A stretch of 64,000 bases of DNA from NCBI GenBank assembly GCA_031291325.1, contig JARLJG010000016.1, forward strand, positions 44,499-108,498, read 5' to 3'. The notes under the pieces were generated by a model. That model was not told the DNA's origin, did not search any database, and worked only from the letters and a program-made list of their open reading frames with translations. Within the stretch, counting starts at the first letter, position 1; each line of letters opens with the position of its first letter. Below, piece after piece: positions 63,788 to 64,000 of the stretch. The translations under genes were made by a program, and so were the position numbers. The stretch is from Burkholderiaceae bacterium (lineage in GTDB: Bacteria; Pseudomonadota; Gammaproteobacteria; Burkholderiales; Burkholderiaceae_D).

Positions 63788-64000
63788 ATGAGCCGCCATC
63801 CTTCCCTTCACGACGCCATGTTGCCCGATCTGTGGGACGACGCGCTCGCCGCCAAGCTCGATGAACCCGGCCTGCTGCTCTATCGCTCCAACCTGCTCGG
63901 CAGCGACCTGCGGATCACCAATTTCGGCGGCGGCAACACCTCGGCGAAAGTCCACGGCGTCGATCCGCTCACCGGCGAAGCGGTCAAGGTGCTGTGGGTC
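63788..64000 (+). CDS. bifunctional rhamnulose-1-phosphate aldolase/dehydrogenase, 5' part
   Basis: 71 codons, then the window ends. ATG 63788 has AGGAGG eight bases upstream. LLLYRSNLLGSDLRITNFGGGNTSAK is the class II aldolase phosphate-binding region as found in the RhaDI-type fusion of aldolase and short-chain dehydrogenase, where the N-terminus begins with a similar LWDDALAAKLDEP segment. The dehydrogenase half would lie outside the window. Confidence 0.85.
   Translation, partial: MSRHPSLHDAMLPDLWDDALAAKLDEPGLLLYRSNLLGSDLRITNFGGGNTSAKVHGVDPLTGEAVKVLWV

Noticed and set aside
1-64000. tRNA, rRNA and CRISPR arrays
   Set aside because: No tRNA cloverleaf, rRNA segment or spaced direct-repeat array was recognised by eye. 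A tRNA scan and a CRISPR finder would be decisive.

Overview
The window is chromosomal DNA from a GC-rich betaproteobacterium of the order Burkholderiales, most likely family Oxalobacteraceae. This rests on gene order rather than a database match: the minus-strand series leuC-leuD-leuB-asd-fimV-truA-trpF-trpB-trpA-accD-folC-dedD-cvpA-purF is a well-known Burkholderiales core arrangement. No rRNA, tRNA, CRISPR array, prophage or transposase gene was seen.

Layout. 1-5.7 kb (minus strand apart from one gene): the 5' part of a PIG-L deacetylase lipoprotein, a DUF442 phosphatase-like protein with a small membrane partner, a cystathionine gamma-synthase family enzyme behind a strong candidate SAM-II riboswitch, a plus-strand Cache-like secreted protein, an NAD(P)-binding protein, a lipoprotein and a lone type IV pilin-like gene. 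5.9-26.8 kb: the biosynthetic core for purine (purF), folate (folC), fatty acid (accD), tryptophan (trpFBA), leucine (leuCDB), aspartate semialdehyde (asd) and chorismate (aroC), interrupted by a RelB/ParE-type toxin-antitoxin pair, an orphan ribbon-helix-helix gene and palindromic repeat elements. 27-38 kb: a cyclic-di-GMP signalling block made of a REC-DUF3369-GGDEF-EAL regulator, a large PAS/GAF hybrid-free histidine kinase directly downstream, and a propeller-GGDEF cyclase, with an LplT-PlsC type fusion between them. 38-48.7 kb: FAD amine oxidase, CBS protein, O-acetylhomoserine sulfhydrylase-type enzyme with an alpha/beta hydrolase, a diiron ferritin-like protein, two di-haem cytochromes c, an aspartate carbamoyltransferase carrying an N-terminal helix-turn-helix, an amino-acid exporter and small envelope or PilZ proteins. 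48.8-58.9 kb: an alpha/beta hydrolase whose N-terminus is interrupted by a translated palindromic repeat, a Na+-efflux-like ABC pair, HiPIP, PilZ, accA, a cREC + tyrosine-phosphatase pair and small secreted proteins. 58.9-64 kb: a fatty-acyl degradation operon (two acyl-CoA dehydrogenases, acyl-CoA synthetase, thioesterase) divergent from the start of a rhamnulose-1-phosphate aldolase/dehydrogenase gene.

The most interesting items are regulatory. The methionine-type gene at 1513-2760 has a promoter, a SAM-II-like aptamer with an enlarged loop, a seven-codon leader ORF placed on the aptamer's Shine-Dalgarno sequence, and an intrinsic terminator that begins inside that leader ORF and ends at the gene's start codon. 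The HTH-aspartate carbamoyltransferase gene has two 18/20-identical palindromic sites 244 bp apart, one over its -10 box and one inside its coding region, which suggests an enzyme that represses its own gene. A family of GC-rich palindromic repeats recurs at least five times, once in frame within a gene.
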